A DNA stretch of 64,000 nt. It comes from Yponomeuta sedellus (taxonomy: Eukaryota; Arthropoda; Insecta; Lepidoptera; Yponomeutidae). The translations under genes were made by a program, and so were the position numbers. Shown here piece by piece: positions 32,246-44,263 of this stretch (the first letter of the stretch is position 1; every line of letters starts with the position of its first letter). The DNA is taken from NCBI GenBank assembly GCA_934045075.1, contig OW203723.1, forward strand, positions 8,281,913 through 8,345,912, in the 5' to 3' direction. The notes beneath the pieces are model-generated. The model was not told the origin of the DNA. It saw only the letters and a program-made list of their open reading frames with translations, and ran no database searches.

Positions 32246-33479
32246 ATTGTCTAAGCACGTTCATTTCGCTTAGCTTTAAAATCACCCAAAATGTAATGTT
32301 ATAATCCTTATTAAGACAATGGCATTACAATACCTACATTAAATCGAAACTTATCAACATGAAATAATATCCAAAACCAATGAAGAATTCATTCTACCCA
32401 TGCCCGATTAAGGGTTAAGGATCTTCTTTGTAAGTGCTCGTCACATTTCTAAAGAGAACACTTTATAGAGAGTGTGATAAAATCCCTTTAGCTACATGAA
32501 ACTGTGGGATTCTCTTCTTTAGTATAAATAACTACTGTGGTATTGTGTTTTTGGTTGTATGATCACCACTTCATAATAGCACAGAGCATATATATTACAA
32601 AAGTAACAGCTTTGTAATAAGTTTGGCGTAGGAAATTTCGATTTGCCTGTTGCCGTGGTAACTTAAGTATGCAATTTTGTTTTGTATTTCAAAAGTTGTT
32701 CTTCGATATTGACAGATAGAGATCGAGACGCGATATTCATACAAACTGTCTTCTTTGTGGAATATCGATAGAACTAATAAACTAGAAGTTCACTATCAAT
32801 CGATTTCAAAGGACAAGACAAAATTATGCGTAGCAAAAGGTTTAACAAAATAATTGTCCTTTAGTGAAGAGTTATGTCCTGAAAGTCGTAGCAATAAAGC
32901 CTACGTCTTAGGTCCTCTCGAGCTAATGTACGTGTGACACGCGCTCACGCACACACGTACGCCCGAGTAACGTAACTACACAGACGAGGGTAAACCTTTA
33001 TACATCCGCACTGCTGTCGTCCTCTCTTGTTCAAAATTCGTAGTCAAAACCGTCTTAACTGCATTATATTGTACAACGTTAAGAGCTAAGCACCCTTCAC
33101 GTAATAATTTAATTAAACAGCATCATAGCGTAGTGTGTAGTGCTTACGAAATTTTCAATTGAATAAGCTTCATAGCTTTACACCTTTACTACATAATGGC
33201 AAAAAGATCTGAGTATCTATTATGTAAGTATCCACCGGGGTGAGTGACGTCAATTTTTACTTTTTTAAGCTAGACTAGCTGTCAAATGCATACATATGTT
33301 GACACTTTGAAAACGTTAAGATGGACAACCTAACACAGTAGACCGTTACATAATAGGGGGGTAGAAGTGAGCATGTCGACATTTGAAAGATTTGTATGCC
33401 GAGTAGCTGCACCCATTCGAATGGACATCGCATAAAAGGGCATTCTCTATTTTAAACCAATACAAGTATTCATACTTCG
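32246..33479 (+). other. Intronic, no gene seen
   Basis: AT-rich with a short GC-richer CACGTA patch near 32930-32990. No repeat family recognised. Confidence 0.6.
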
Positions 33480-33700
33480 ACCAATTAGAGGACGTATTAG
33501 CAGAGGACAAGATAAAAAAATATATCAAAATCAAAATAAAAATAAACATTAATATACGCGTCGAATTAATAACCTCCTCCTTTTTTGAAGTCGGTTACAA
33601 AGTACGGGAAGCCGGCGTGCATGCTAGCAACGACTAACGAATGTTGATGACGTGAAAGAGAACAGTCAGGATTGTGACAAGTAGTTGCGACTTTCCAGTA
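33480..33700 (+). repeat. Dispersed repeat, 'gatctgtcagg' family
   Basis: Has 'gaccaattagaggacgta', 'aacgaatgttgatgacgtg' and 'gaacagtcaggattgtgac'. Related copies: 34740-34985, 46925-47030 and 63748-63950. Interrupted near 33569 by sequence like the foldback at 4486. Confidence 0.6.
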
Positions 33701-34575
33701 CCTACATTAGTTGTCAAATTCTGACATTTCATCGCCATAAAACTTATGACTCTCGTCATCGTACTACCTTGCTGGCCTTTGCTTACCCCTCCGGCATACA
33801 GGCGGCAGTTTATGTTTGTATATAGAAGTGGTCCGTATATGTGTCAAATGTCATATTCCACGCTACTCTGGTTTAAAAATCTATACGAACAACAAACTCT
33901 CACGTATATAATAAAGTGGAGTATATACAATAGAGCCACTTAGGAATCACGTGTTCTGTTCACTCTACTGCGCATCACATTTCCGTGAGTCTTCTTTTCA
34001 CGTTTCGACGGAAAGCAGGTTTCGCCGTCAAGGTAAAAGGATTTGCCAATCGCTGACGAGTAGTCAAGGGTCAGTTTAGTCGTCGGAGAGGTTTATTTCA
34101 TGCACCGCGATAACAAAGGGAGTAGTGTAAACGCAGCACAGCATATCTACGCACACGGATGTCATGAGTAGGATGGACGAGAGTAATATACAGGTGCCTA
34201 AAATAAAATCCTTTATTTAAAATAAAAGCCTATTTAATTAGTACGGAGCTCTTTGACGATATTTGTCAGGACGGAGTTAATTAATGGATTAAGGTGCTTT
34301 GTCAGCGTCGCTGATTATATTGCTTTGATAAATGATTAAGTCTGTTAATTGTTTTGTTTGATATTCGCTTGGCACTTCTACCTGTTTGACCTGATTCAAG
34401 CCAAATTTTTATCTAAATCCGTTGACCCTTCAAGCACCCAAATTAACAAACGTAAACAATTGGTTTATAGGTGGTAACTACACACCTAATGGTTAAATTG
34501 TTTCATTGTAGTATAGTGAAGTTTCCAGTGTATGATCGGTTTTAACAGGTTGAAATAACTAGAGTAAATGTATAT
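33701..34575 (+). other. Intronic, no gene seen
   Basis: No repeat or coding signal recognised in this AT-rich stretch. Confidence 0.6.
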
Positions 34576-34674
34576 ATCGATATCAACCCTTGTATGTCCC
34601 CACTGCTGGGGCACGGGTCTCTTCCTGCAGCGCAGGAAGGTTAGGCCATACTCCACCACGGAAGCCAAGTCCGG
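34576..34674 (-). mobile_element. 5S rRNA-derived SINE, 3' fragment
   Basis: 'tatcaacccttgtatgtcc', 'cactgctggggcacggg' and 'accacggaagccaagtccg' only. Truncated. Confidence 0.8.
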
Positions 34675-34739
34675 GAAAATGTATATATACGAATTATATT
34701 TTAAAATTACTATTAGACGAGTTTTATAAAAAAAAGAGA

Positions 34740-34985
34740 AACTAGAAAAACGACGGAACGAACATATCGAGCGAATGTGCGTGGAAAGGCCGATAAGGGA
34801 CGTCGCAGGCGGACAAACTTCGACCAAATAGAGGATGTATTAGCAAAAGGTAAACTAAAGTGTACCCGAAAACGACGTGCGTGCATGCAAAGATTAATGA
34901 ACGTTGATATAGGTGATCTGTCAGGTTCGTGGCCTACCTCTGCCTACCCCTCTGGGATACAGGTGCGAGTTAATGTTATGTGTTA
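34740..34985 (+). repeat. Dispersed repeat, 'gatctgtcagg' family
   Basis: Most complete copy: 'gataagggacgtcgcaggc', 'tcgaccaaatagaggatg', 'tgatctgtcaggttcgtgg' and 'ctacccctctgggatacagg', ending 'gttatgtgttatg'. The 78-codon ORF it contains resembles the repeated tail of a retroelement but has no diagnostic motif. Confidence 0.65.
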
Positions 34986-35311
34986 TGTTTTAGATACATT
35001 ATGTCCGTTTTAAAGAATTTGAGGACCTCCCCATTGGATTGTGCCATAAAAACAAAGACCCAATAATTAGCTATACAAATAGGTGGCCAAGAAAACGAAA
35101 GACGCCATTACGACCTGAATGAATAGAATCAAAATTCAGCCCCGGTTCGGGCTCGGAAAAGTAATAAAATGTTTCGTAAGGCAAACTTTTCCAGCAAAAC
35201 TTGTTCAATATTGGCCTGCCGGTCTTCGCGGCTGCCCGTGTCGATAATGCTCATTCCGATTAATAAATCTGTGAATGAGGTATGTTTGCACTCCGAATGT
35301 TACGTAACTAC

Positions 35312-35580
35312 ATCTTCTTCAGGTTATATTAGTCCACTGCTGGGCATAGCCCTCCCCTAATGCGCGCCATAGCGCAAGGTTGTGCCATCATTGGGGGGTA
35401 ATGCCCATAATCCCCACGCTGGGCATGCGGGTTGGGGATCGCAGTTCGGTGGAATTGTACTGCACGGGGTGCTGCTGCCCACCTCCTGCTTTGTGTCCCT
35501 TAGTCGCCTTTTACGACACCAGCGGGAAGAACTTGGGTTGGTCCTATTCTCTAGGCCGACACCACACAGCATACAATACA
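35312..35580 (-). mobile_element. Short retroposon with RTE-like 3' end, near full length
   Basis: Includes 'agtccactgctgggcatag', 'gccatcattggggggtaatg', 'cttagtcgccttttacgac' and 'ctctaggccgacaccacac', the full order of the family, in reverse. ORFs on both strands repeat in other copies and are not genes. Confidence 0.82.
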
Positions 35581-35675
35581 ACATACGTAACTACATACAA
35601 AACAAAAAACATTCATACATAACATTTCGAATGTATCCCGACAGAGACTAGACATTTCTTGATGATGGTGATGAT

Positions 35676-36036
35676 CATATGAACCCTTGGTATGTCCCTA
35701 GTGCCGGGGCGCGGGTCTCTTCCTGCATCGCAGGAAGGTTAGGCCATACTCCACCACGGGGGCAAAGTCCAGGTTGGTGGAGGATTGTAAGACAGTGGCG
35801 GGCCTTACTCTCAGAAGTTATCAAGCCGCCCATAAGGCCTCTAACATGGCTTAACAACTGCCATTACATGACAGCCGGCACCAATGGCTTAGCGTGTCTT
35901 GCAAAGCACAGAAGAGCTCGGAGAAAATGCCACTAGCGGTAGGGAGGGATCACCCATCCAGCATCTGACCGCGCCTACTGTAGCTTAACCCAAGTAATTA
36001 ATTCCAATCTCTCAGTTGCACTAGGCCAAGAGCGCT
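35676..36036 (-). mobile_element. 5S rRNA-derived SINE, full length
   Basis: Reverse copy with 'gtgccggggcgcgggtctc', 'taacaactgccattacatg', 'cttgcaaagcacag' and the 5S-like head at the right, ending near 'cactaggccaagagcg'. Confidence 0.88.
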
Positions 36037-36132
36037 TCACACATCATGCCCGTCGCTAATACGTCTCCTATTATTACCTAAATAATGGGCGCTGTAAAGC
36101 CAATGAAAAAACGGAACTAATTAACATTGTGT

Positions 36133-36211
36133 AGACATTTGTTCTAAATCCCTCTTCTCATGATTGCTAATTAATCGCAATCACGAGAAGAGGGATTTAG
36201 AACAAATGTCT
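36133..36211. repeat. Hairpin with 35-bp arms, one mismatch
   Basis: 'agacatttgttctaaatccc' is mirrored by 'gggatttagaacaaatgtct' and pairing continues through 'tcttctcatgattgc' with one mismatch. The loop is about 9 nt. Non-coding. Confidence 0.85.
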
Positions 36212-36560
36212 GAAAGCGATTTTGAACTATATCTAAAGCGAACTTAATTAAACTCTGGCCGCAGATTAATCCCAAGAATTTGCTAAGACATAGGTACAAA
36301 TATTTTGGGCAGACATATCTCTGATTTATCATTAGTTAACATTAAATGTCGTACTCGGCATATAATCTTGAAATTTGTGAATTTAACGAGGTCCCAAGCG
36401 TCGGAGCGATGAGAAGCGATCAAAAATATGGCCGACCTTGGCGGAGTTGGAGGAATGACCTCACAGTATTTTCATCAGGGTGGCAGGTGATGACCAGGGT
36501 CAGGAAGAAGTGGAAAACGAGAAAGAATTTTTCCTTGTAGTAGAACCCGAATACGCTATA

Positions 36561-36836
36561 TACACTGACCTGCAAAAGTTACACTTTTAAAATTGTAATA
36601 ACTTTTAAAGTGCACAAGATATACTTTCGAAATTAATAGAAAAGGACTCGAAAAGTGTTTAATTTTGTGTATTGTAGGAAATTGTAGGTAGGTAAGGTAT
36701 TGTGTGGGTAAAAGGCAATCTCCATACGTAACCTTCTTTTAAGACATCTGAAAAAAAAACAATTTTTTTGCATAGTTTGGGTAAAAAAAAAATTGTAGTA
36801 CCTAAGTACTACAGTTTTTTTTTGCAGGTCAGTGTA
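36561..36836. mobile_element. Tc1/mariner-like MITE
   Basis: Perfect 17-bp inverted ends 'tacactgacctgcaaaa' and 'ttttgcaggtcagtgta' enclose 276 bp of AT-rich non-coding DNA. Outer TA dinucleotides fit the TA target duplication of this superfamily. Confidence 0.75.
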
Positions 36837-36934
36837 GATAAAAATGTCAACCACTCGTCAGTGGGTACCTATTTCGGTATATATAAACCACAATGACAAC
36901 CATCAACAGGTTGTTATCGTTCGAGGAACCGAGG

Positions 36935-37000
36935 AAAAGGATTTCATTAAACCCATAGGGGGTTTCATTAAACCCATAGGGGGTTTAATGAAATCCTTTT
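36935..37000. repeat. Foldback with internal 21-bp tandem repeat
   Basis: The 20-base arm 'aaaaggatttcattaaaccc' is exactly mirrored at 36981-37000; between them the unit 'gggggtttcattaaaccc' is repeated, so alternative pairings are possible. Confidence 0.8.
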
Positions 37001-37540
37001 TTATATGGATTAATCACATACGGTAACGTTTGTCAGGGTTCATACGAAAAAAATGTTCACAAGGCGAATAGAGAAAATTCTTGTTCATTTTAAATTTATC
37101 ACCGTCGAGAGAATTCAATAAGTAAGGTAACGTGACTGCGCCATGCCTGAACCGACGCGAAATTGTTCATGTGCGTGATTCCGTAAACGTGACAATATAC
37201 ACCATGAATTTTGGATGGCTCGAAAGCCATAGTGAAATGAAGGTTCTTTAATAATAACTATCGAATTCGCTTTTTTAAATGCACGTTTTTAACTAAAACT
37301 TTCGAAAGCACTGTACATTATCTGTTTGATTCCGGATTAACTTCCTTGATTTATTTTTCAAAAAAGAAAATCGAGTAAGCTAATCCGGATTCGACTGTTT
37401 TTTTTTACTTTACATTTATGCGTAGCAATATCATTCACTAACCGTGAGGAAACCTGAGTATTTAAGGTGTTTCAATACCTCCACGCAAGAAATAACCAAT
37501 CCTCGGTGTGTACACGTGCTAATCCTTCTAAGGTAAGACC
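37001..37540 (+). other. Intronic, no gene seen
   Basis: Contains 'attccggattaacttcc' and 'gctaatccggattcg' as a weak inverted pair around 37330-37395. Nothing else recognised. Confidence 0.5.
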
Positions 37541-37623
37541 TTCTCTTAGAGACAAAGCCCAAACTCTGTCTCTAAAAGAAGATCTGTGCCCAGCAGTAGG
37601 ACTTACGAGTATGTACAATAGGA

Positions 37624-37978
37624 TACGATATCAAGCCTCGTATGTCTATACTGCTGGGGCACGGGTCTCTTTCTGCATCGCAGGAAGGTTAGGTTATACT
37701 CCACCACGGGGGCCAAGTCCGGGTTGGTGGAGGATTGTACGACAGTGGCGGGCCTTACTGTCAGTAGTTATCAAGACTCCTATAAGGCCACTGACATGGC
37801 TTAACGGCTGTCATTATATGACATCCGGCACCATTGACTTAAAGTGCTATGCGAAGTACGGAAGCGCTCGGAAAAATACCGCCAGCGGTAGTCACGGGAA
37901 GGTCACCCATCTTGCACCTGACTGCGCCTATTGTAGATTAATTGCAATCACTCGGTTCGATTAGGCCACGAGCGCTTC
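37624..37978 (-). mobile_element. 5S rRNA-derived SINE, full length
   Basis: 'tatcaagcctcgtatgtc' at the left through 'cacgggaaggtcacccatc' and 'gattaggccacgagcg' at the right. The 165-codon ORF on the + strand overlapping it is read through a repeat and shares its peptide with ORFs in other copies, so it is not a gene. Confidence 0.88.
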
Positions 37979-38745
37979 ATACGGACTTATATAGGCCATA
38001 CGAAAATTAATATTTATTCGTAAAAAATATTTAATCCGTAAAAGTAGCAGTCTAATTTATGGCGTTTTTTATTAATAATTATGTAATCACGGCTTTCAAA
38101 CCACCCAGATTTCAGGATGAAAGTGCCACATTTATTCTAGAACTTAGAATCAGAGCGACATACAGCATAAAGTAACGAAGCGTAACAACACAACAATAAA
38201 AAAACGTTCCATCAGGTAAAAGAATTTTAAATGTATCTCGAATTTTGTGGCAGCATTTTTATTCGGTGAAGTTATTATATCATTTTTCCGACTGCGAAAT
38301 CAAAGGAGGATTATGTTTTTTGCGCATATGTATGTACGATATTTCTTTCATGATTACATTTACATGTACTGATAGGTTGATGAAGCGGAAGACATTCGTC
38401 AGGATCGTGATGTGAATTATTATATGTAAGTTACTTTATAAACACGGAGAGGCAAATCGGCTGATCCTATTTCAACCAATGAGATATCAAGTGAAAGGTA
38501 TTGATAACGCGAAAGTCACTGGCTACATTACGTAATAAAAGATTGACTTCCGCTCTCATATTGTTAGTAAACAATCATTAAAATACTAAAAAGCTTTAAT
38601 GAGTCCATAGAGTATAAATCCAGAGCAGTCGGAACCAAACTTAATTACAATAAATTCAACGACAGGTTGAAAATTGAGTGTTATTTAGGCTTTATAAGGC
38701 TTAGTAGTAGATTTTTTTGTTTTTTTTTTAATTCACAAGTTGTAT
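37979..38745 (+). other. Intronic, no gene seen
   Basis: A short piece at 38365-38420 ('acattcgtcaggatcgtg') belongs to the 'gatctgtcagg' family. The rest is unremarkable. Confidence 0.55.
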
Positions 38746-38746
38746 T

Positions 38747-39047
38747 AAAAAGTGAAAATTACTTTGCTAAATTCCGCCAAAAATCCCACAAGCACCGTGC
38801 GGTGAGTTAACCGCCCTCCCTCCTACTTTTTCAAGCAGAAGCAAGACACGAACACACCACCACCTACACCATACCAATACTTGTGTGAGAAAACACGCGA
38901 CGCGTTTCGCCTCTAACACTAGGCATCCTCAGGCTCACAAGTGCAAGTGACCTATTATGGATTAGTTTGCTATTATGGATTTCCGCAAAGTACTTGCACA
39001 AGTGCAAGTGACCTATTATGGATTAGTTTGCTATTATGGATTTCCAT
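38747..39047 (+). repeat. Dispersed repeat with a 61-bp tandem duplication
   Basis: 'ctaaattccgccaaaaatcc', 'ttcaagcagaagcaagacac' and 'cgcctctaacactaggcat' recur at 62130-62325. It is followed by two copies (38936, 38997) of a 49-bp unit beginning 'cacaagtgcaagtgacc'. An inverted piece of that unit lies at 62104-62128. Confidence 0.8.
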
Positions 39048-39178
39048 ACGAGTAAGTAATATTCACAATTCTATTTGAGTATGAGGAAAAAAGGAAATGC
39101 CATTGAACTGAAATAAAACATCAATCACCAAGGTTACTACTACATTATGTCAGTTAGTTACGACATCATGTAAGCCAT

Positions 39179-39410
39179 CACGACTGCCTCGTTGGTCTAG
39201 CGGTATTACGTAGATTGTCGGAGGTTGTGGGTTAGATTCCTAATGGCCCTCGTACAAGCAAACAAATAGCCTCAGCCTGGGTGTGTTTCCATGTTTATAA
39301 TATAACTTGCCTGGTGACTAAAGCACAGGGTATTCTAGTTTGGGACCAGCATAAGTCATTGAGTTGTGAGGAAGTTCTGTTACTAAACAAGGATAGAAGT
39401 TACTATTCTA
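39179..39410 (+). mobile_element. tRNA-headed SINE
   Basis: The A-box-like 'cgttggtctagcggtatta' and B-box-like 'gtgggttagattccta' precede 'tgtgtttccatgtttataat' and 'gcacagggtattctagtttg'. The same family is seen at 51238 with a better preserved head. Confidence 0.75.
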
Positions 39411-41154
39411 TAATAAAATTCCTGAAGATATATTAAGCTTGCCTACAACGCGGTTCAAAAAACACTTTGTGCCAAAAGGGTTAGTATAAGGATTATTTAG
39501 TTGACAGTGATATCTGGAATTAAACTCAGTACAATGCATAGGTTCTATGTTTTATAATAATTATGTAAACTCTGTTAATTAAGGTCTTTGAAGGGACTAA
39601 GTTTGGAGTATTTTTGGCCAATTTTTCTCCAAAATTATCTAGATTTTGAAATGGTGACCTAGTTTGAATTGTAACGTTCACGAAGCCGCATTTTCTGCGC
39701 TACTTAGAATAAAACCTTTTCATATCATTTCATTATTCCTATAGAACAAGATTAATAAAAATCAACAATAAAACCTATTAAGAATGTATAAAATGTATAA
39801 TAGGATGGTTAGGTAGCTTAAATTACAACGTGACTGAAAAAGTTTCAGACAACTTTTACTGCCGGAAAATCTGTAAAATGGCAAAATAAATGTCAGCATT
39901 TTAGGCCATTCAAGATATACACGGGGATTTTGTTACACCCTATAAAACAGTGCCAAGGAAAGGAGGTCTCCACACTAGCCTATACAATTGAATTTGAAAT
40001 AGGGAACAATCTTACTCAAAAGTCAATGCCAATACCTAAAAAACTAACTATAACACTAAAACCAGAAATAAGCAGAAGGGCACCGAATAGAATTAGGTTA
40101 AACTCCCTTTTCTAGGAGTGGTGTGAGGTACACTCGCGAAGAAATGTTTCCTACCTTGATGTTCAAATTGGAGCAAATCGTTATTTTGACACCAGGTTAA
40201 TACAGTATTTCTCATCAAACCAGTCGCTAACCCCGGAGGCTTGCATCGTGAGTACCTAAACTTGAGTGTCTGAGGTGTTTCACGGTACGCATAGATAATC
40301 TCTCTCTCTGAGAGAAGGCCTGTGTCAGTGGGACTTATATATGCTGCAATATTAGCAAATCCTGTCACAGTGGTCACTATTACGTCTCAATTGATAATTA
40401 ATATATCATAGCAACAGAATGAAGTACGCGTAACTCTACAACAAATTAAAGATAAGGCACAATTTTTAACTTTTTTGTCTCTCCTATATATACGCGGCAT
40501 AGTTAACACCATATCAAAGCATTATCTTATTAAAGCTAATAGAAAGGCTTTATTGAAGTCAATAATTTTTACCGTTTTAATAGGTGGTTTCAGCCACATT
40601 GAAGTAATATTGCATGAATATTGGTTTTAATTAATTGATTATAATAGCGATTTGGAATTAGGAAAGTATGTCCTACGTCATGATGCAATCAAATTACCAA
40701 TATTCATCAAAATTGGTCGGAAGGTTTAGGCATAAAACGTAAGTATATAGACAGATTAAAAAGTAAGTTTCACATTTATAATATGAGTTTATAATAGGAT
40801 ACTGAGTCACTAATTTATATCTGGTCAGTTAGGCTTCTTAGGTTGGTGAAAAAAGGGCACAGGTTAACAATAAATATAGCAAGACTGCTTGTGATTTTCA
40901 CGTTAAATAATACACTTTTATCTGTAACTGTACCGAGAGGTGCGGGTTTCCAGGGAGACGATCGGACGTCTGTCGAGACGCGAAGACAATGCCTTGAAAA
41001 GATTAGAAGCGGGACGTATAATGGCTCGCTACTTAGTATTTGTATTTGTTTGTTACTAACTCGTCTGGGCTTGGCTTGACAAGGTTACCCTTTGAAAAGC
41101 GTTGACAAAGGAATGAAAAACCTCAAGGGCTATTGTTAACAGTACATACTTTTA
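39411..41154 (+). other. Intronic, no gene seen
   Basis: Includes a fragment near 40300-40345 ('ctctgagagaaggcctgtg') that resembles 37550-37600 and 58480-58510, a common lepidopteran interspersed sequence of unknown type. ORFs here show no motifs. Confidence 0.5.
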
Positions 41155-41345
41155 AAAAAAACCTATTTAAAGGCTAAAAATTCCACCCATGCCGGGATTC
41201 GAACCCGCGACCTCTGGCTATCCGTGCCAGCTCTCTTTCCAACTGAGCTAATGGGTGACTCACCGGCATCAGTGAAATTTCGAACCTCTTTACAACATTC
41301 TCTGTATTACGTAATACAGGCAGCGACATCTGGCTGAAGTAATTT
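41155..41345 (-). mobile_element. tRNA-like retroposon
   Basis: Reverse orientation: 'ggctaaaaattccacccatg', B box 'ccgggattcgaacccgcg', then 'caactgagctaatgggtg' (A box) and 'tctgtattacgtaatacagg'. Left end is a T/A run next to 'cctatttaaagg'. Confidence 0.85.
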
Positions 41346-41578
41346 GCATCACTTGCAACCCTTACCAACAAAGGTAGCCTGCATGTCGATGTCGTTAAGG
41401 GTAGGTCAATTGCCCAAACCTTCAATGAGTCGATGAAAATGAGCAATAATTTCGCGTCTGTTATTAACAATCAAGTACCACTAGTTTTATAATAAAGTAA
41501 AGTTTATTTCTCACCATAAAAGAACCACATAAAGACAGAGTATACTACAAGCTTTAAGAGCTTTACAAAACACTTATT

Positions 41579-41765
41579 ATATTATTTTTAATGCACTAAC
41601 CCGTGCCTGTACGTAGTACAGAGGCTATTGTAAAGAGGTTTTAAATTTCACTGATGCCGGTAGTCACCCATTAGCTCAGTTGGGAGAGCGCTGGCACGGA
41701 TAGCCAGAGTTCGCGGGTTCGAGTCTTGGCATGGGTGGAATTTTTAGCCTGTAAATAGGTTTTTA
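41579..41765 (+). mobile_element. tRNA-like retroposon with 12-bp target duplication
   Basis: AAAACACTTATT at 41567-41578 is repeated at 41766-41777. The copy has a shortened 5' arm ('atgcactaacccgtgc'), a complete tRNA-like module (A box 'attagctcagttggg', B box 'gggttcgagtcttgg') and the usual 3' end. ACCCATT at the 5' edge pairs with ATGGGT at the 3' edge like a tRNA acceptor stem. Confidence 0.9.
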
Positions 41766-41777
41766 AAAACACTTATT

Positions 41778-44007
41778 GGCTTTCGGCACAGTTTCGGTGC
41801 AGAATTTAGATGATTGGCAAACACTATGTAGGTACCTAATGTACAATAAAAATATGGGTAACGTGCGTTTACAATTATTACGTAAAATACGAAACACATA
41901 CTTTACTAGAGTTTAATTAAAGAGACAAGGAACTCTATTTTACCTTGCCGAAAATTAAAAGCGCCACTTTTATTGGCCTGAACTCAATTATAAATTGACT
42001 GGTGGATGTTTTGTGTATCTGTGAATTTGCAGTAGAAACATCACTCACTGTGTGTGAAGGAAAACATCGATAACCACTTTGACGACACCAAAGTATCAAA
42101 ATATGTATGTATTTGAGGACTTGCGTAGTACAGCCCCAGGAACCAGACTATATGCGTTGTTCACGAGCCTCAGCGCTTGAAATCGCCGATTTGCAATGGG
42201 TACGTTCTGTGCCTTTACCCTCTCTCTGAAACAAAGACTGTGCAAAACAGTAGAATCTATATGCAGATTATGTTGTTCTGCTAACTGCCTGGAAACGTCG
42301 CTACAGTTGCAAAAGCGAAAACCAGAAGACAAAGTTGAGAAGTTCCATACTAAAGCGCCGTTCATTCGCAGGCTGGAGGCTCGACTGCCACTAATAATAA
42401 TAAGTCCCTACAAACAGTCTAACAAATAACATAACAAGCTACGTTTGAATTCGACCGCGGTTTCAATAAACAGGCCGCAACCTGTCGGCGAGATCAAAGC
42501 CCGCCCGGGCCTTCCGTCCGCCCTGTTTTTCCAAGAGCCTGGTTTCCGTGATGCGCTACCACGGTACACCCCTACTCGGTATTAGCAAACCCAGGTGCGA
42601 AACAATTGAAATTGAGAATGAAATTTTTAGCCTCTAAATAGGTTTTTAAATATAGTTCAAGCCAAATAATGCAATTGATATACAATAATTCTCCAAACTG
42701 CACTAGATAAATCAATATAAACATTTTATATCTTAGGTGTCAATGAAATTGAATAATAGCGTCAATATGAATCGTACCAAAGGTATCATGACAATAATTC
42801 ATGTATAACTGTATGAAATAGTACAAGAAGATGCATGGCACATACTAAAAAGGTTAATTTTCTTTTTATTTTAAATAGTTGTCTTTAGTTTTTATTAATA
42901 CAGCCCATTTATATCAATAAACTTATGTCTGATTGCGACCCAAATAATAACTTAATTGATCCAGACGTCAAAAATGATATGCAAAATCCAACGTCATGTA
43001 AGAAGCTCTAAAAGGACTCATTTATTAATCTTTCTGACAAATCGCAAGGCATTCACTCTTATCATCCCTTCACTGACCAACAAAAATATTACCTTGGGGC
43101 GCCGCCGCAGGCAGTTGTTTCAATCGAGCAATAGTTCGGTTTAGCGGAGACCATTGACTGGCGCACGTGCCTATCTTCTTCTCCTTCTCCCACCAAAAAG
43201 CGGTCGAAATGTCCATCATAATGTTAAAAGTAGAAATAAACATAAATTATCATTTCAACGATTTAAACTTGAGCGTTAATACGCCCTTTATGGGGCACCG
43301 TATAAGGTTCTACAGCAAGATTCCTCATGATAATTAATAAAGTTACCTCCAACGTGGTTTAAAAAATGTATTAAGCACACTCTGTGCAGAAAAGCTTCTT
43401 ATCAAATTAACAATCAAAATTAAGATTATAAGATAAAGATATGAAACGGTAGATTAATATTAAAGGGTATTTAGAGGACGATTGTGTCTAGTTCATTCAC
43501 ATTAACTAGCAATAGGTTTTAAAAGCTGAAAACTGTTAACTAATTTAAAAGTTTTTTGAAATGGATAAATGTAGAGTTTATTTGTTAGCTTTTTCCAAAA
43601 AAATTACATCATAAGTTTTAACAACTGCGACAACAATTTTTATAACCTAGTATAAAACCTAGGACTTAAGGCAATCACCGTAAAAACAGCCGTGTTTGGA
43701 AATACTCATTTTAAGTAGCTTTAAATCCTTGGACTTAGGTTCTTGACACTATGATCTAAAAAAATTACTTTATTTATTAAGATTTATGTTGTTTACTTTT
43801 TCCAAAGACGCGTTATAAAAAAAAAGATGTTTTTTCTCATTGGTGGCGTGATGCTACTTAGCAGGACGTAGCACCTTCAGCTTCAGTGCTAAAAGTTGTT
43901 TGTATCAACGAATCTTCTACCTACTCGATCGCGAACTAATTTTACTATCCTTAATTTGCAGACGTATTTAGGGACTTGGGTACACCTTGTAGATGTGAGT
44001 TCGTGCT
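41778..44007 (+). other. Intronic, few features
   Basis: A fragment of the tRNA-like retroposon's end is at 42627-42653 ('tttttagcctctaaatagg'). The 42440-42600 part is GC-richer and non-repetitive. Short ORFs carry no motif. Confidence 0.5.
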
Positions 44008-44263
44008 CGATATCAACCCTTATACCCTTACCCTTATTCCGTGCTTCGCAACGTGGGTTAAGCCGTTGTTGCCAGCAGTCATGTAATGGTAGTCGTTAAG
44101 CCATGTCACAGGCCTTCTGGGCGGCTAGATAACTTCTGACAGTAAGGCCCGCCACTTACAATCCTCTACCAACCCGGAATTGGCCCCCTGGCCTAAACTT
44201 TCTGCGATGCAGGAAGAGATACGTGCCCCAGCAGTGGGGACATATGAGGGTTGATATCGATCG
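44008..44263 (+). mobile_element. 5S rRNA-derived SINE, head missing
   Basis: 'ccgtgcttcgcaacgtggg', 'atggtagtcgttaagccatg', 'acttctgacagtaaggccc' and the end 'tatgagggttgatatcg'. Starts after the 5S-like region. Confidence 0.8.

Noticed and set aside
37467..37964. 165-codon ORF on the + strand
   Set aside because: Most of it lies in a 5S-derived SINE, and the same peptide pieces (RVSxCIAxRLGxTxPRGxSPGWWR) recur at 15823, 17240 and 35679 copies.
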